A stretch of 35,163 nucleotides of DNA from Acidimicrobiaceae bacterium (GCA_027314705.1 DAHVAJ010000070.1:1-35163), one strand, 5' to 3'. Positions 1 through 6,964 are shown, numbered from the stretch's first letter. Notes: generated by a model from the sequence alone, not told the origin. Made by a program: numbers and translations.

Positions 1-337
1 CCGTCTCCTTGTTGACGCGCTCGAGCAGTGGCTTCGGCGCGCCGTCGACGAGGTCCTTGGCCTCCTTCAGGCCGAGGCTGGTCAGCGAGCGCACCTCCTT
101 GATGACCTGGATCTTCTTGTCACCGGCGGCCGTGAGGATGACGTCGAACTCGGTCTGCTCCTCTTCGCCGGCGTCGGCGCCGGCACCGCCGGGTGCCGGA
201 CCGGCCGCCACGGCGACGGGCGCCGCTGCGGTCACGCCGAAGCGCTCCTCGAACTCCTTCAGCAGCTCGCTCAGCTCCAATACCGAGAGCGATGCGATGC
301 CGTCCAGGATCTGGTCCTTGGTGATGGTCCCAGCCAT
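1..337 (-). CDS. rplL: 50S ribosomal protein L7/L12 (3' end outside window)
   Basis: Stalk protein of the large ribosomal subunit; dimers bind the L10 tail and recruit translational GTPases. About 112 codons are visible, starting [17 protein letters not shown], so the N-terminal dimerisation domain, the Ala/Gly/Pro hinge (about residues 36-55) and most of the C-terminal domain ([20 protein letters not shown], then [15 protein letters not shown]) are present. The family is usually 120-130 residues, so only a few C-terminal codons are missing beyond base 1. The ATG is preceded by an AGAAAGGA Shine-Dalgarno. It follows rplJ by 54 nt in the classical rplJ-rplL order. Identity is certain from the sequence; the end is not seen. 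Confidence 0.97.
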   Translation of the reverse strand, partial: MAGTITKDQILDGIASLSVLELSELLKEFEERFGVTAAAPVAVAAGPAPGGAGADAGEEEQTEFDVILTAAGDKKIQVIKEVRSLTSLGLKEAKDLVDGAPKPLLERVNKET

Positions 338-391
338 GGGATTCCTTTCTCTACTCGATTCTTCGTGTGCGATCGTTTCGGCCGAGCGCGC

Positions 392-1045
392 CTAGGTCTG
401 CTCGGCCGGCTCCTCGGCGGCCTCCCCGGCCTGGGCCTCGACCTCGCTCGGCGGAGCCTCCTCCTCGGGCCCGGCAGCGTCGCTCTCGGCCGGCTCCGCG
501 GCGGCCTCCGCCCCAGCGGGCTCTGCCGCCTGGCGCTGTTCGAGCAGCGCCGAGATGCCGTAGGCGAGGTTGCGGGGCAGGGCCTGGATGAGGCCGGCCA
601 GCTGCTGGAGCGGCGCCGCGAGGCCCCCGGCGAACCGGGCGAGGAGGACGTCGCGCGACGGCAGGTCCGCAAGGAGCCCCAGGTCCTGGCTGCTGAGGGA
701 GCCGCCAGCGACCAGGCCACCCTTCACGACAAGGGCGGGATGGGCCCGGGCGAAGTCTCGGAGTGCCTTCGCCGCCGCCGAGATCTCGCCATCCACGAAG
801 GCGATGGCGGTCGGGCCGGTCAGCAGCTCGGCGAGTCCCTCGTGCTCGCTGCCGGCTATGGCCAGGCGAACGAGCGTGTTCTTGTAGATCTTGAAGTCCC
901 CGACCGCCGAGAGGCTCTTGCGCAGCTCGGCCAGCTGGGCGACCGTGAGGCCCCGGTACTCGGTGAGCACGACGCCGTCGGCCTGGTCGAGGCGCTCCCG
1001 CACCTCGGTCACCACGGCGACCTTCTCCGGCCTCGGATTCTCCAT
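392..1045 (-). CDS. rplJ: 50S ribosomal protein L10
   Basis: Binds 23S rRNA at the base of the stalk and carries L7/L12 dimers on its C-terminal helix. The 217-residue product starts MENPRPEKVAVVTEVRERL and has the family core VVLTEYRGLTVAQLAELRKS and IYKNTLVRLAI. The C-terminal 40 residues form a Glu/Ala/Pro-rich acidic tail ending AEEPAEQT, longer than in many homologues. The chosen ATG has a GGAGGG ribosome site 4 nt upstream. An in-frame start 27 codons further upstream would run into the leader RNA and was rejected. It is preceded by a 213-nt untranslated stretch that resembles the L10 leader, so autogenous control by L10 (or L10-L12) is likely. Confidence 0.97.
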   Translation of the reverse strand: MENPRPEKVAVVTEVRERLDQADGVVLTEYRGLTVAQLAELRKSLSAVGDFKIYKNTLVRLAIAGSEHEGLAELLTGPTAIAFVDGEISAAAKALRDFARAHPALVVKGGLVAGGSLSSQDLGLLADLPSRDVLLARFAGGLAAPLQQLAGLIQALPRNLAYGISALLEQRQAAEPAGAEAAAEPAESDAAGPEEEAPPSEVEAQAGEAAEEPAEQT

Positions 1046-1069
1046 CGTCCCTCCACCGAGCGGCGTGCT

Positions 1070-1200
1070 CTGGTTCGGGCCGCATCCTCCGGCGGGTCGC
1101 CACGCGCGGGCAACGGGTGCTCGCAACGGAACGCCTCGTCGGGCGGACCCCTCGGGGTCCCTTCGGTGCCGGGAGCGGCACGCCGGAGGTCTACGGCAGT
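1070..1200 (-). promoter_or_regulatory. Candidate ribosomal L10 leader RNA upstream of rplJ
   Basis: The gap between rplA and rplJ is 213 nt. Read on the minus strand it contains GCCGTAGACCTCCGGCG (1181-1197), very close to the conserved ...GTAGACC.CCGG... core of L10 leader RNAs. A perfect hairpin follows, GGACCCC/GGGGTCC at 1145-1160. The position, about 150 nt before the rplJ start, also fits. L10 leaders bind the L10-(L12)n complex and shut down rplJL translation. The outer boundaries are approximate because no covariance model could be run. Confidence 0.6.
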
Positions 1201-1232
1201 TCGTCTTCAGATCTGCAAAGCGGGAACTCTAC

Positions 1233-1251
1233 CCCACCCAGGCCGGGTGGG
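1233..1251 (-). terminator. Hairpin just downstream of rplA (attenuator or terminator-like)
   Basis: A perfect 7-bp inverted repeat, CCCACCC (1233-1239) and GGGTGGG (1245-1251), with a 5-nt loop begins 8 nt after the rplA stop codon. GGGTGG can alternatively pair with CCACCC at 1252-1257, so two mutually exclusive stems exist. No T-tract follows, so it is at best a weak intrinsic terminator. It could set the rplKA to rplJL ratio. Confidence 0.4.
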
Positions 1252-1258
1252 CCACCCG

Positions 1259-1981
1259 TCAGGCGCCGGCGGCCACCGGCTCGTCGGCCTTGCGGGCCAG
1301 GAGGGGGTCGATGTGGACCCCCGGTCCCATGGTCGACGAGAGGGTGACGGCCCGGACGTAGCGGCCCTTGGACGAGGCGGGCTTGGCCCGGTGGAGTTCG
1401 TCCATGACGGCGTGGAGGTTCTCCAGGAGCTGGGCCGCCTCGAAGGAGGCCTTGCCCACCCGGATGTGGACGTTGCCGACCTTGTCCGTCCGGTACTCGA
1501 CCCGGCCGCCCTTGAACTCGAGGACGGCCCGTCCCACGTCCTCGGTCACCGTGCCCGTCTTCGGGTTGGGCATGAGGCCGCGGGGTCCGAGCACCCGGCC
1601 GAGGGTCCCCACCTGGCCCATCATGTCCGGGGTGGCGATGGCCACGTCGAACTCGAGGAAGCCCTCGTTGGCCACCCGGGCCACGAGGTCGTCGGCCCCG
1701 ACCTCGTCGGCGCCGGCGGCCCGGGCATCGGCGGCCTTCTCGCCGGCGGCGAACACGGCCACCCGGGCGGTCCGCCCCGTGCCGGCCGGCAGCGAGAGGG
1801 TGCCCCGGACGATCTGGTCGGCCTTGCGGGGGTCGACGCCGAGGCGGACGGCCAACTCGACCGTCTCGTCGAACGAGGCCTTCGCCGACGCTTTGACCAG
1901 CTCGACGGCGTCGACCGGCGCGTAGAGCTGCTGGCGGTCGAACATGGCCATGCTGGCCCGGTACTTCTTACCCCTGGACAT
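1259..1981 (-). CDS. rplA: 50S ribosomal protein L1
   Basis: Binds 23S rRNA at the mobile L1 stalk and helps move deacylated tRNA out of the E site. The product is 240 residues, full family length. It shows the L1 signature region [19 protein letters not shown] and the C-terminal [22 protein letters not shown] block. The ATG is preceded by GGAGAG. It follows rplK by 42 nt and is probably co-transcribed with it. In many bacteria L1 represses its own operon through the mRNA leader; no L1 target site was identified here. Nothing is unusual in the protein. Confidence 0.98.
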   Translation of the reverse strand: MSRGKKYRASMAMFDRQQLYAPVDAVELVKASAKASFDETVELAVRLGVDPRKADQIVRGTLSLPAGTGRTARVAVFAAGEKAADARAAGADEVGADDLVARVANEGFLEFDVAIATPDMMGQVGTLGRVLGPRGLMPNPKTGTVTEDVGRAVLEFKGGRVEYRTDKVGNVHIRVGKASFEAAQLLENLHAVMDELHRAKPASSKGRYVRAVTLSSTMGPGVHIDPLLARKADEPVAAGA

Positions 1982-2023
1982 GTCGGTCTCTCCGTGGTGG
2001 TGTCGTGCTCGGGTGCGTCAGGT

Positions 2024-2455
2024 TCAGCCGGCGACGGCGATGCCCATCGAGCGGGCCGTGCCGGCCACCTGGCGCTTGGCCATCTCGAGGTCGTCGGTGT
2101 TGAGGTCGGGGAGCTTGATGACGGCGATCTCCTCGATCTGCCTGTCGGTGACGGTGGCCACCTGCTCGCGCCCGGCGGTGGCGGCACCCTTCTCGAGGCC
2201 GGCGGCCTGGCGTAGGAGGGCGGCGGCCGGTGGGGTCTTCAGCAGGAAGGAGAAGGTCCGATCCTCGTAGATCGAGATCTCGACCGGGATGATCGATCCC
2301 TTCTGGGCCTCGGTGGCGGCGTTGTACTGCTTGCAGAAGTCCATGGTCTGGACCCCGTGCGGACCGAGGGCGGTGCCGACCGGGGGCGCAGGCGTGGCAC
2401 CGCCTGCGGGCAACTGGATCTTCACGACCGCAAGGATCTTCTTCTTGGGGGGCAT
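2024..2455 (-). CDS. rplK: 50S ribosomal protein L11
   Basis: Binds the GTPase-associated region of 23S rRNA, next to the L10/L12 stalk. The 143-residue product begins [20 protein letters not shown] and has the N-terminal proline-rich domain ([14 protein letters not shown]), the linker and the RNA-binding C-terminal domain ([20 protein letters not shown]). The start has a strong AAGGAGAT Shine-Dalgarno. It lies 29 nt after nusG in the standard nusG-rplK-rplA order. Length and sequence are typical. Confidence 0.98.
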   Translation of the reverse strand: MPPKKKILAVVKIQLPAGGATPAPPVGTALGPHGVQTMDFCKQYNAATEAQKGSIIPVEISIYEDRTFSFLLKTPPAAALLRQAAGLEKGAATAGREQVATVTDRQIEEIAVIKLPDLNTDDLEMAKRQVAGTARSMGIAVAG

Positions 2456-2484
2456 CGGGTGGATCTCCTTGGTGGTGCCGCGGC

Positions 2485-3273
2485 CTAGAGCTTCGCGACC
2501 TGGCTGAACTCGAGCTCGACCGGGGTCTCCCGGCCGAAGATGTTGACCAGGACCTTGAGTTTGAGCTGGTCTTCGTTGATCTCGGCGACCTGGCCCGAGA
2601 AGTCGGCGAAGGGTCCCTCTTTGACCCGGACCGTCTCGCCCACCTCGTGCTCGAGGCGGGGCCGGCTGCGCTTGGACGGCGCCTCCACCCCCTCGACCTT
2701 GACCTGCAGGATGCCCTCGACCTCGCGCCGGGACAGCGGGGTGGGCTTCGTCCCGGGGCCGACGAAGCCGGTGACGCCCGGGGTGTTGCGGATCACGGAC
2801 CAGCTGTCGTCGTCGAGCTCGCACCGGCAGAGGAGGTAGCCGGGGAAGACCTTCTTCTGGACGACCACCTTCTTGCCGTTCTTGAATTCGACCACGTCCT
2901 CCATGGGGATGACCACCTCGTAGATGCGATCCTCCATGCCCATCGAGGCGGTCCGGCTGTGCAGGTTCGACTTCACCTTGTTCTCGTAGCCGGCGTAGGT
3001 GTGGACGACGTACCAGCGCCCGGGCTGGTCGTAGGGGCTGACGACGATGGGCCCCTGCTCGTCGCCGTCGCCGTCGCCGTCGCCGGCCTCCGCGTACTCG
3101 GCGTCGAGGTCATCGGACCGGGTCTCGGCCCCGGCCTCCACGGCGGTCTCCGGAGCGGCGGGCTCGGCCCCGTGGGCCTGGGCCTCGGCCCCGCCGGGGC
3201 CGGTGTCGTCGGCCCGGGGGGCGCCGGTGTCGTCGCCCCCGGGGGGGCCGGTGTCGTCGTGGGTCACAGTCAT
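2485..3273 (-). CDS. nusG: Transcription termination/antitermination factor NusG, with acidic N-terminal extension
   Basis: Binds the RNA polymerase clamp helices and influences pausing and coupling with translation. The 262-residue product has an acidic, low-complexity first 75-80 residues, including three copies of a DDTG-centred repeat and a Gly-Asp run. The NGN domain follows ([18 protein letters not shown], then RVFPGYL-type core seen as [11 protein letters not shown]), and then a KOW domain ([20 protein letters not shown] to the end). Actinobacterial NusG often carries such an extension. The ATG at 3273 was chosen over an in-frame TTG at 3297 because TTG would lie well inside secE. The ATG overlaps no part of secE but lies only 5 nt after its stop, so translational coupling is likely; the local Shine-Dalgarno is weak. 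Confidence 0.96.
   Translation of the reverse strand: MTVTHDDTGPPGGDDTGAPRADDTGPGGAEAQAHGAEPAAPETAVEAGAETRSDDLDAEYAEAGDGDGDGDEQGPIVVSPYDQPGRWYVVHTYAGYENKVKSNLHSRTASMGMEDRIYEVVIPMEDVVEFKNGKKVVVQKKVFPGYLLCRCELDDDSWSVIRNTPGVTGFVGPGTKPTPLSRREVEGILQVKVEGVEAPSKRSRPRLEHEVGETVRVKEGPFADFSGQVAEINEDQLKLKVLVNIFGRETPVELEFSQVAKL
3061..3084 (-). repeat. Hexanucleotide microsatellite (GTCGCC)4 inside nusG
   Basis: Four perfect GTCGCC units on the plus strand encode the Gly-Asp run in the NusG N-terminal extension. Unit length is a multiple of three, so slippage would change protein length without a frameshift. Confidence 0.85.
3199..3258 (-). repeat. 24-bp period tandem repeat in the 5' end of nusG
   Basis: The 12-mer GCCGGTGTCGTC occurs at 3199-3210, 3223-3234 and 3247-3258, exactly 24 bp apart, with GC-rich variable spacers. 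It encodes three DDTG motifs near the NusG N terminus. The in-frame period suggests internal duplication of eight codons. Confidence 0.85.
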
Positions 3274-3278
3274 GCCGA

Positions 3279-3572
3279 TCAGGTCTTGAAGAGCCAAAGT
3301 ACGCCCTTGGCGAAGAGGAAGTTGAGGATGAAGATGAAGAACATCAGCGCCAGCAGGGTGACGAGCGTGACCGTCGTGTAGTTCACGACCTCGGCCCGGT
3401 TGGGCCAGGCCACCTGGCGGAGCTCCGAGCGGACTTCGCGCAGGAACTGGCCGATCCGGAAGGGCTCGCGCTTGGCCGGCTTGCGGGGAGGGGCCGCGGT
3501 GCGACGTGGCGCGGCCTCCCCCTCGGGATCCTGGCCCTGGCGCTGCAGCATGCGTTTCTGTTCTCGGTTCAC
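3279..3572 (-). CDS. secE: Preprotein translocase subunit SecE
   Basis: Clamps the SecY channel in the cytoplasmic membrane. The 97-residue product has a basic, Pro/Arg-rich N-terminal half, the conserved amphipathic segment [20 protein letters not shown] (WPNR at 56-59) and one membrane helix at about 66-88, the usual single-helix actinobacterial form. The GTG start (VNREQKRML) was chosen because GAAGGAAA lies 8 nt upstream. An ATG seven codons later is possible. Longer in-frame starts would run into tRNA-Trp and are rejected. The gene is directly followed by nusG. Confidence 0.93.
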   Translation of the reverse strand: MNREQKRMLQRQGQDPEGEAAPRRTAAPPRKPAKREPFRIGQFLREVRSELRQVAWPNRAEVVNYTTVTLVTLLALMFFIFILNFLFAKGVLWLFKT

Positions 3573-3605
3573 GTGCCGTTTCCTTCGACCACCGCGGGTG
3601 CAGAG

Positions 3606-3678
3606 CAGGGCAGGAGGGACTTGAACCCCCAACCGCCGGTTTTGGAGACCGGTGCTCTACCAGTTGAGCTACTGCCCT
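3606..3678 (-). tRNA. tRNA-Trp (anticodon CCA)
   Basis: 73-nt cloverleaf. The acceptor stem AGGGCAG pairs with CTGCCCT, the discriminator is G as expected for tryptophan, the anticodon arm CCGGT-CTCCAAA-ACCGG carries CCA, and the T arm has the GTTCAAGTC loop. The 3' CCA is not encoded. It lies 33 nt upstream of secE, a position common in actinobacteria. Confidence 0.96.
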
Positions 3679-3809
3679 CAGTCGACCGCCGAACCGCGCA
3701 CGATCGACCGGACGCAGGAGCGGTACACCAGGCTAGCACCGGGGACGGGGCCCGGCCCAGGCGAGCCCCGGTGCCCGTCCGTGCCAGCGGCGTCCGGTGG
3801 CCCACCCGC

Positions 3810-3974
3810 CTAGCGGGTCTCCTTGTGGAGCGTGTGGCGACGGTCCCAGCTGCAGAACTTCTTCATCTCGATGCGCTCGCGGTCGTTCATCTTGTTCTTG
3901 GTGGTGATGTAGTTCCGCCGCTTGCACGTCTCACAGGCCAGGGTGACCTGGACGCGCTTCTCGTTCTTTGCCAC
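3810..3974 (-). CDS. rpmG: 50S ribosomal protein L33, with an incomplete cysteine set
   Basis: Small large-subunit protein near the E site. The 54-residue product (starting [20 protein letters not shown] and ending HTLHKETR) matches the L33 family over its whole length. The GTG start is preceded by AAGGGAG. The first zinc-type pair CETC is present, but the second is CSWD where zinc-binding L33 forms normally have CxxC, so only three of the four cysteines remain and Asp occupies the last position. It sits between tRNA-Met and tRNA-Trp as in other actinobacterial secE regions. The gene is certain; whether it still binds zinc is not. Confidence 0.95.
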   Translation of the reverse strand: MAKNEKRVQVTLACETCKRRNYITTKNKMNDRERIEMKKFCSWDRRHTLHKETR

Positions 3975-4020
3975 GGTGACTCCCTTGTGCCCACGGCCGG
4001 CGCCGTGGCTGCCTTGCGAT

Positions 4021-4042
4021 GGATGCGGATGGGATGCGGATG
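4021..4042. repeat. 11-bp perfect tandem duplication
   Basis: GGATGCGGATG is present twice in immediate succession (4021-4031 and 4032-4042), between the 3' end of tRNA-Met and the rpmG start. No function is evident. Confidence 0.75.
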
Positions 4043-4044
4043 GG

Positions 4045-4118
4045 TAGCGGCGGCCGGACTCGAACCGGCGACCCCACGATTATGAGCCGTGTGCTCTAAC
4101 CAACTGAGCTACGCCGCC
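4045..4118 (-). tRNA. tRNA-Met (anticodon CAT), elongator type
   Basis: 74-nt cloverleaf. The acceptor GGCGGCG pairs with CGCCGCT, the anticodon loop CTCATAA holds CAT, the T arm is GCCGGTTCGAGTCCGGC and the discriminator is A. A paired acceptor terminus and the lack of three consecutive G-C pairs in the anticodon stem argue for elongator rather than initiator tRNA. A lysidine-modified tRNA-Ile cannot be wholly excluded, but the GGCGGnGTAGCTCAG start is like actinobacterial elongator tRNA-Met. CCA is not encoded. Confidence 0.92.
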
Positions 4119-4125
4119 ACGGGCG

Positions 4126-4198
4126 AGCCCCCTGTCGGAATCGAACCGACGACACCAGCCTTACCATGGCTGTGCTCTGCCGACTGAGCTAAGGGGGC
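4126..4198 (-). tRNA. tRNA-Thr (anticodon GGT)
   Basis: 73-nt cloverleaf. The acceptor GCCCCCT pairs with AGGGGGC, the anticodon arm CAGCC-ATGGTAA-GGCTG carries GGT, and the T-loop is GTTCGATTC. CCA is not encoded. It is separated from tRNA-Met by 7 nt, so the two are one transcript. Confidence 0.96.
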
Positions 4199-4229
4199 AG
4201 TGCGGCTCGATCGAGCAGCAGCGACCCCG

Positions 4230-4235
4230 AGCATA
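4230..4235 (-). promoter_or_regulatory. -10 element for the tRNA-Thr/tRNA-Met/rpmG transcript
   Basis: TATGCT on the minus strand lies 31 nt before the first base of tRNA-Thr, with a weak -35-like TTCAGG 16 nt further upstream. It is the best promoter candidate for the block. Confidence 0.5.
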
Positions 4236-4275
4236 GCCAACCCGCGGGCCGCCTGAACAGCGGGACCGGCCTCGC

Positions 4276-4281
4276 TACCAT
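4276..4281 (+). promoter_or_regulatory. -10 hexamer TACCAT, leaderless start of the acetyltransferase
   Basis: TACCAT ends 7 nt before the ATG, and no Shine-Dalgarno is present in between (CCTCCGG is the anti-sense-like form). A transcript would begin at or next to the start codon. Confidence 0.6.
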
Positions 4282-4288
4282 CCTCCGG

Positions 4289-4777
4289 ATGCACATCCGC
4301 CTGGCCCGCCCCGCCGACGCCGAAGCCATCCGGGCCATCTACAACGCCGAGGTGGTCGGGTCGACCGCCACCTTCGACCTCCGCCCCCGCACGTCCGAGG
4401 AGCAGGCGGCCTGGTTGGCCGAGCACCGGGGCACCTATCCGGCCGTGGTGGCCGTGGGCGACGAGCGCGGCGTGGTCGGCTTCGGGTCCCTCTCCGCCTA
4501 CCGGGACCGCCCGGCCTACGCCACCACCGTCGAGGACTCCGTGTACGTGGCGGCCGAGCACCGGGGGTCCGGCGTGGGTCGGGACCTCCTCCTCGACCTG
4601 GTGCGACGCGGCCGCGAACACGGCTTCCACACCATGGTGGCCCGGGTCGGGGGCGGCAACCTGGCCTCGATCGCCCTGCACCAGGCGTGCGGCTTCGAGA
4701 CGGTCGGGGTCGAGCGAGAGATCGGCCGGAAGTTCAATCGTTGGCTCGACGTGGCCGTCCTCCAGCTCATGCTCTGA
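4289..4777 (+). CDS. GNAT N-acetyltransferase, Pat/Bar-like (phosphinothricin / methionine sulfoximine acetyltransferase family)
   Basis: Transfers acetyl from acetyl-CoA to an amine, probably an amino-acid-like substrate in the cytoplasm. The 162-residue product has the family N terminus IRLARPADAEAIRAIYNAEV, the acetyl-CoA binding segment AEHRGSGVGRDLL (Q/RxxGxG/A, about residues 89-101) and the C-terminal NLASIALHQACGFETVGV typical of this branch. Length matches the family. It is a single gene read away from the tRNA cluster, with its own leaderless-type promoter. Substrate cannot be told from sequence; members of this branch act on phosphinothricin, methionine sulfoximine or methionine sulfone. 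Confidence 0.85.
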   Translation: MHIRLARPADAEAIRAIYNAEVVGSTATFDLRPRTSEEQAAWLAEHRGTYPAVVAVGDERGVVGFGSLSAYRDRPAYATTVEDSVYVAAEHRGSGVGRDLLLDLVRRGREHGFHTMVARVGGGNLASIALHQACGFETVGVEREIGRKFNRWLDVAVLQLML

Positions 4778-4799
4778 GCGCCCGGTGGCCGGGCGCGCC

Positions 4800-6482
4800 T
4801 CAGCCGGCGGGGAGGACGGCCGGGGCGGTGGCCCCGGTGGCCGGGACCCGCCGCTCCCAGGGGGAGAGGGGCACCGTCAGCACGACCAGGATCCACAGGA
4901 GGGTGAGCACGATGAGCAGGGGGTCGCCGTGGAGCAGGGTGGTCACGAGCTGGGTCCCGCCCGGCAGTTCGATGAAGGCGGTCACCATCGAGAGGCCGAT
5001 GATGAACGAGCGCAGGCGGCCGAGGGCCACCGGGGCCAGCAGGATGAGGCCCCAGGAGAGGTACCAGGGCTGGACCACGGGTCCGAGCAGCACGACGAGC
5101 AGCAGCGTGATCCCGAAGGCCTTGAGGGTCCCGATCCGATCGCTGTTGAGCACGAGCCAGAGTCCGGCCACGGCGGACGTCAGCAGGCCCAGGAATCGGG
5201 TGGCGGTGAGGACCCCGCCCATGCCCAGGTTGACGTGGACGAGGTGGGCGAGCCCGGACAGGGCCAGGGCGGCCGTGTCCGTCGGAGCCGTCCAGGAGCG
5301 GACGGCTCCCGGGGTGCCGAGGATGGTCACCCATCCCCATCCGAGCCCGCTCACGAAGGAGAAGACACCCAGGACGCCCACGCCGATGAGGCCGGAGGTC
5401 ACCACCGGCCGGATCCGGTCGCGGACGGGCGCCTCAGGTCCGAGCCAGGTCCAGCCCACGTAGACGATGCCCAGGGCGGCCGGGGCCTTGACCGCCGTGG
5501 CCAGGGCGCAGAGGAGGACGCCCACGAGGGGCCGGCGTTCCTTGGCCGCGGTGACCCCAGCCACCAGGAGGCCGAGCATGAGGGCATCGTTGTGCGCCCC
5601 TCCGACGAGGTGGAAGATGGTCACCGGGTTGAGGACCATGAGCGTGAAGAGCTCGGCGCCGTCGCGGTGGTACAGCCGGGCCAGCCGGGGCACGCAGACG
5701 GCAATGAGCACCACGCCGACCAGGGCCAGCAGGCGCAGCAGGACGATGGTGGCCAGCTCGTTGTGGAAGGTGATCCGGGCGAAGAAGCCGTCGATCTGGA
5801 GGAACAGGGGCCCGTAGGGGGCGGGGGCGTTGCCCCAGAGGGGGTCGACCGGTGCGGTGTAGGCGTTGTTGCCGAGTTGGAAGGGCCCGTAGAGGTACGG
5901 GTTCATGTGGTGGCTGACCATCTCGCCCTGGGCCGCGTACGAGTAGGCGTCCCGGCTGAAGAGCGGGGCGATCACGAGCATGGGGAGCGCCCAGAGGGCG
6001 AACACCCCCATCATCTTGCGGAACGGCACGCCGGGTCGGCGGCGGTACAGGCGGAGCATCCCCCACCAGACCCGCATGAAGAGGAGCAGGCCCCCGTAGA
6101 CCGCGGCGAGCGAGAAGTAGACGCCCCAGCGGCTGCCGGCGTTCGTGGCGGGCTCGCCGAAGAACCAGACGCCGGGCATCTCGAGCTTGAACGGCGAGCT
6201 CGGCAGCGAGGCGCCGATGCTGATGGCCAGCATGGCGACGAACCCGAGGAGGGCGGGTCGCAGCACGAGGCCCCGGGCCTCCTCGCCGTCGACGGCCACG
6301 TCCGGCTGCCCGGGGTCGCCGTCCTCGCCGAGGCGCTCGCGCAGGCCGTCGAGGAAGGCCGCCGCGGCCCGCAGGACGCCGAACGAGCCCAGGGTGGCCA
6401 GCACGCCGGGCGGGGGCCTCGTGGCCGCTCCGGTGTCCCGGTCCGCCTGCGACCCTGCCGCCACCGAGCTGTCGGATGCCAT
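4800..6482 (-). CDS. Polytopic GT-C glycosyltransferase, MptB-like (polyprenol-phosphate-mannose alpha-1,6-mannosyltransferase family)
   Basis: Likely transfers mannose from a polyprenyl-phosphate donor to a growing lipomannan-type glycan on the outer face of the membrane. The 560-residue product has a soluble N-terminal 70 residues, then about twelve hydrophobic segments. The first extracytoplasmic loop holds SRDAYSYAAQGEM, the acidic motif typical of MptA/MptB-like proteins, followed by NPYLYGP, PYGPLFL and GGAHNDALMLGLL. The start MASDSSVAAG was chosen because GAGGAGAA lies about 10 nt upstream; a longer in-frame start at 6617 has no support. It is convergent with the acetyltransferase (22 nt between stops). 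Family is well supported, exact linkage and acceptor are not. Confidence 0.82.
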   Translation of the reverse strand: MASDSSVAAGSQADRDTGAATRPPPGVLATLGSFGVLRAAAAFLDGLRERLGEDGDPGQPDVAVDGEEARGLVLRPALLGFVAMLAISIGASLPSSPFKLEMPGVWFFGEPATNAGSRWGVYFSLAAVYGGLLLFMRVWWGMLRLYRRRPGVPFRKMMGVFALWALPMLVIAPLFSRDAYSYAAQGEMVSHHMNPYLYGPFQLGNNAYTAPVDPLWGNAPAPYGPLFLQIDGFFARITFHNELATIVLLRLLALVGVVLIAVCVPRLARLYHRDGAELFTLMVLNPVTIFHLVGGAHNDALMLGLLVAGVTAAKERRPLVGVLLCALATAVKAPAALGIVYVGWTWLGPEAPVRDRIRPVVTSGLIGVGVLGVFSFVSGLGWGWVTILGTPGAVRSWTAPTDTAALALSGLAHLVHVNLGMGGVLTATRFLGLLTSAVAGLWLVLNSDRIGTLKAFGITLLLVVLLGPVVQPWYLSWGLILLAPVALGRLRSFIIGLSMVTAFIELPGGTQLVTTLLHGDPLLIVLTLLWILVVLTVPLSPWERRVPATGATAPAVLPAG

Positions 6483-6620
6483 CGTGTCGGGGTTCTCCTC
6501 GGTCGTCCTGCGGTGCCACTGCCGGTCCTGCACCGGGGGTCGTCCCCCCTCGCCCGGAGCGTGTTGGCGTCCCCCGACACGGACCGGCCGTCGTGGGCCG
6601 TCCGAGAACGCAACCAATCC

Positions 6621-6636
6621 GTAACGTCATTGTAAC
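6621..6636. promoter_or_regulatory. GTAAC-N6-GTAAC direct repeat overlapping the -10 (candidate response-regulator operator)
   Basis: GTAAC at 6621-6625 is repeated at 6632-6636, an exact 11-bp period, the spacing bound by tandem OmpR/PhoB-type winged-helix proteins (MtrA- and GlnR-like sites in actinobacteria have this form). It overlaps the -10 of the mannosyltransferase promoter, suggesting repression if occupied. Inference from pattern only. Confidence 0.45.
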
Positions 6637-6656
6637 CAGGGGGTGGCGCCCGGCAA
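6629..6656 (-). promoter_or_regulatory. Sigma-A type promoter for the MptB-like gene
   Basis: On the minus strand TTGCCG (6651-6656) is followed, after 16 nt, by TACAAT (6629-6634), the best -35/-10 pair in the window. The start site would fall near 6622, giving a 5' untranslated region of about 140 nt before the ATG at 6482. Confidence 0.55.
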
Positions 6657-6850
6657 GTGGCAGCCACCGATCGGCGCCGGCGGTGCGTACGCCCAGGTCG
6701 GCGGCGTCCGAGCGGCGACGCGAGTACGGCGGCGGCGGGCGGCTCGACCGGTCGGGAGCGGGGCCAGGCGGTCCGACGGGACCGTCCCCCGGCACGGCGA
6801 GCGCCCCGGCCGGCGAGCGTCGGAGCTCGACGGCCGGGGCGTTCGTGCGG

Positions 6851-6932
6851 TGGGCCGGGAAGGATTCGAACCTTCGAAGGCAGAACCGGCAGATTTACAG
6901 TCTGCTCCCTTTGGCCGCTCGGGCACCGACCC
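6851..6932 (-). tRNA. tRNA-Tyr (anticodon GTA), long variable arm
   Basis: 82-nt class II tRNA. The acceptor GGGTCGG pairs with CCGGCCC, the anticodon arm is GCAGA-CTGTAAA-TCTGC, a long variable arm precedes the T arm GAAGG-TTCGAAT-CCTTC, and the discriminator is A. CCA is not encoded. It is on the same strand as the tRNA-Thr/Met cluster 2.6 kb away, but isolated from it by the acetyltransferase and mannosyltransferase genes. Confidence 0.96.
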
Positions 6933-6942
6933 GCAGGGCGCA

Positions 6943-6948
6943 AGGATA
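6943..6948 (-). promoter_or_regulatory. -10 element TATCCT for tRNA-Tyr
   Basis: TATCCT on the minus strand ends 10 nt before the mature tRNA 5' end. The region is only 44 bp and is shared with the divergent yajQ start, so the two promoters must overlap. Confidence 0.45.
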
Positions 6949-6964
6949 ACGTCTGGCCCAGGGG

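Larger units (their letters stand above)
6483..6850. other. 368-bp gene-free stretch with one promoter and a direct repeat
   Basis: No convincing reading frame is seen on either strand. The part near 6621-6656 contains the promoter and GTAAC direct repeat listed separately. The remaining approximately 190 bp up to tRNA-Tyr are very GC-rich and show nothing recognisable. Confidence 0.6.

Noticed and set aside
365-2215. Long open frame on the plus strand opposite rplJ and rplA
   Set aside because: It is antisense to certain ribosomal protein genes. Its Gly/Arg/Leu/Val-rich composition is the usual shadow of very GC-rich coding DNA.
3061-3258. Short tandem repeats as a CRISPR array
   Set aside because: The units are 6 and 24 bp, in frame, inside nusG, with no unique spacers of constant length and no cas genes.
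3274-3297. TTG start for nusG inside secE
   Set aside because: Rare start codon overlapping the secE coding end, with no ribosome site; the ATG at 3273 is simpler.
4785-6635. 616-codon open frame on the plus strand opposite the MptB-like gene
   Set aside because: Full of Glu, Gly, His and Asp without hydrophobic pattern. The minus strand frame has clear membrane helices and family motifs.
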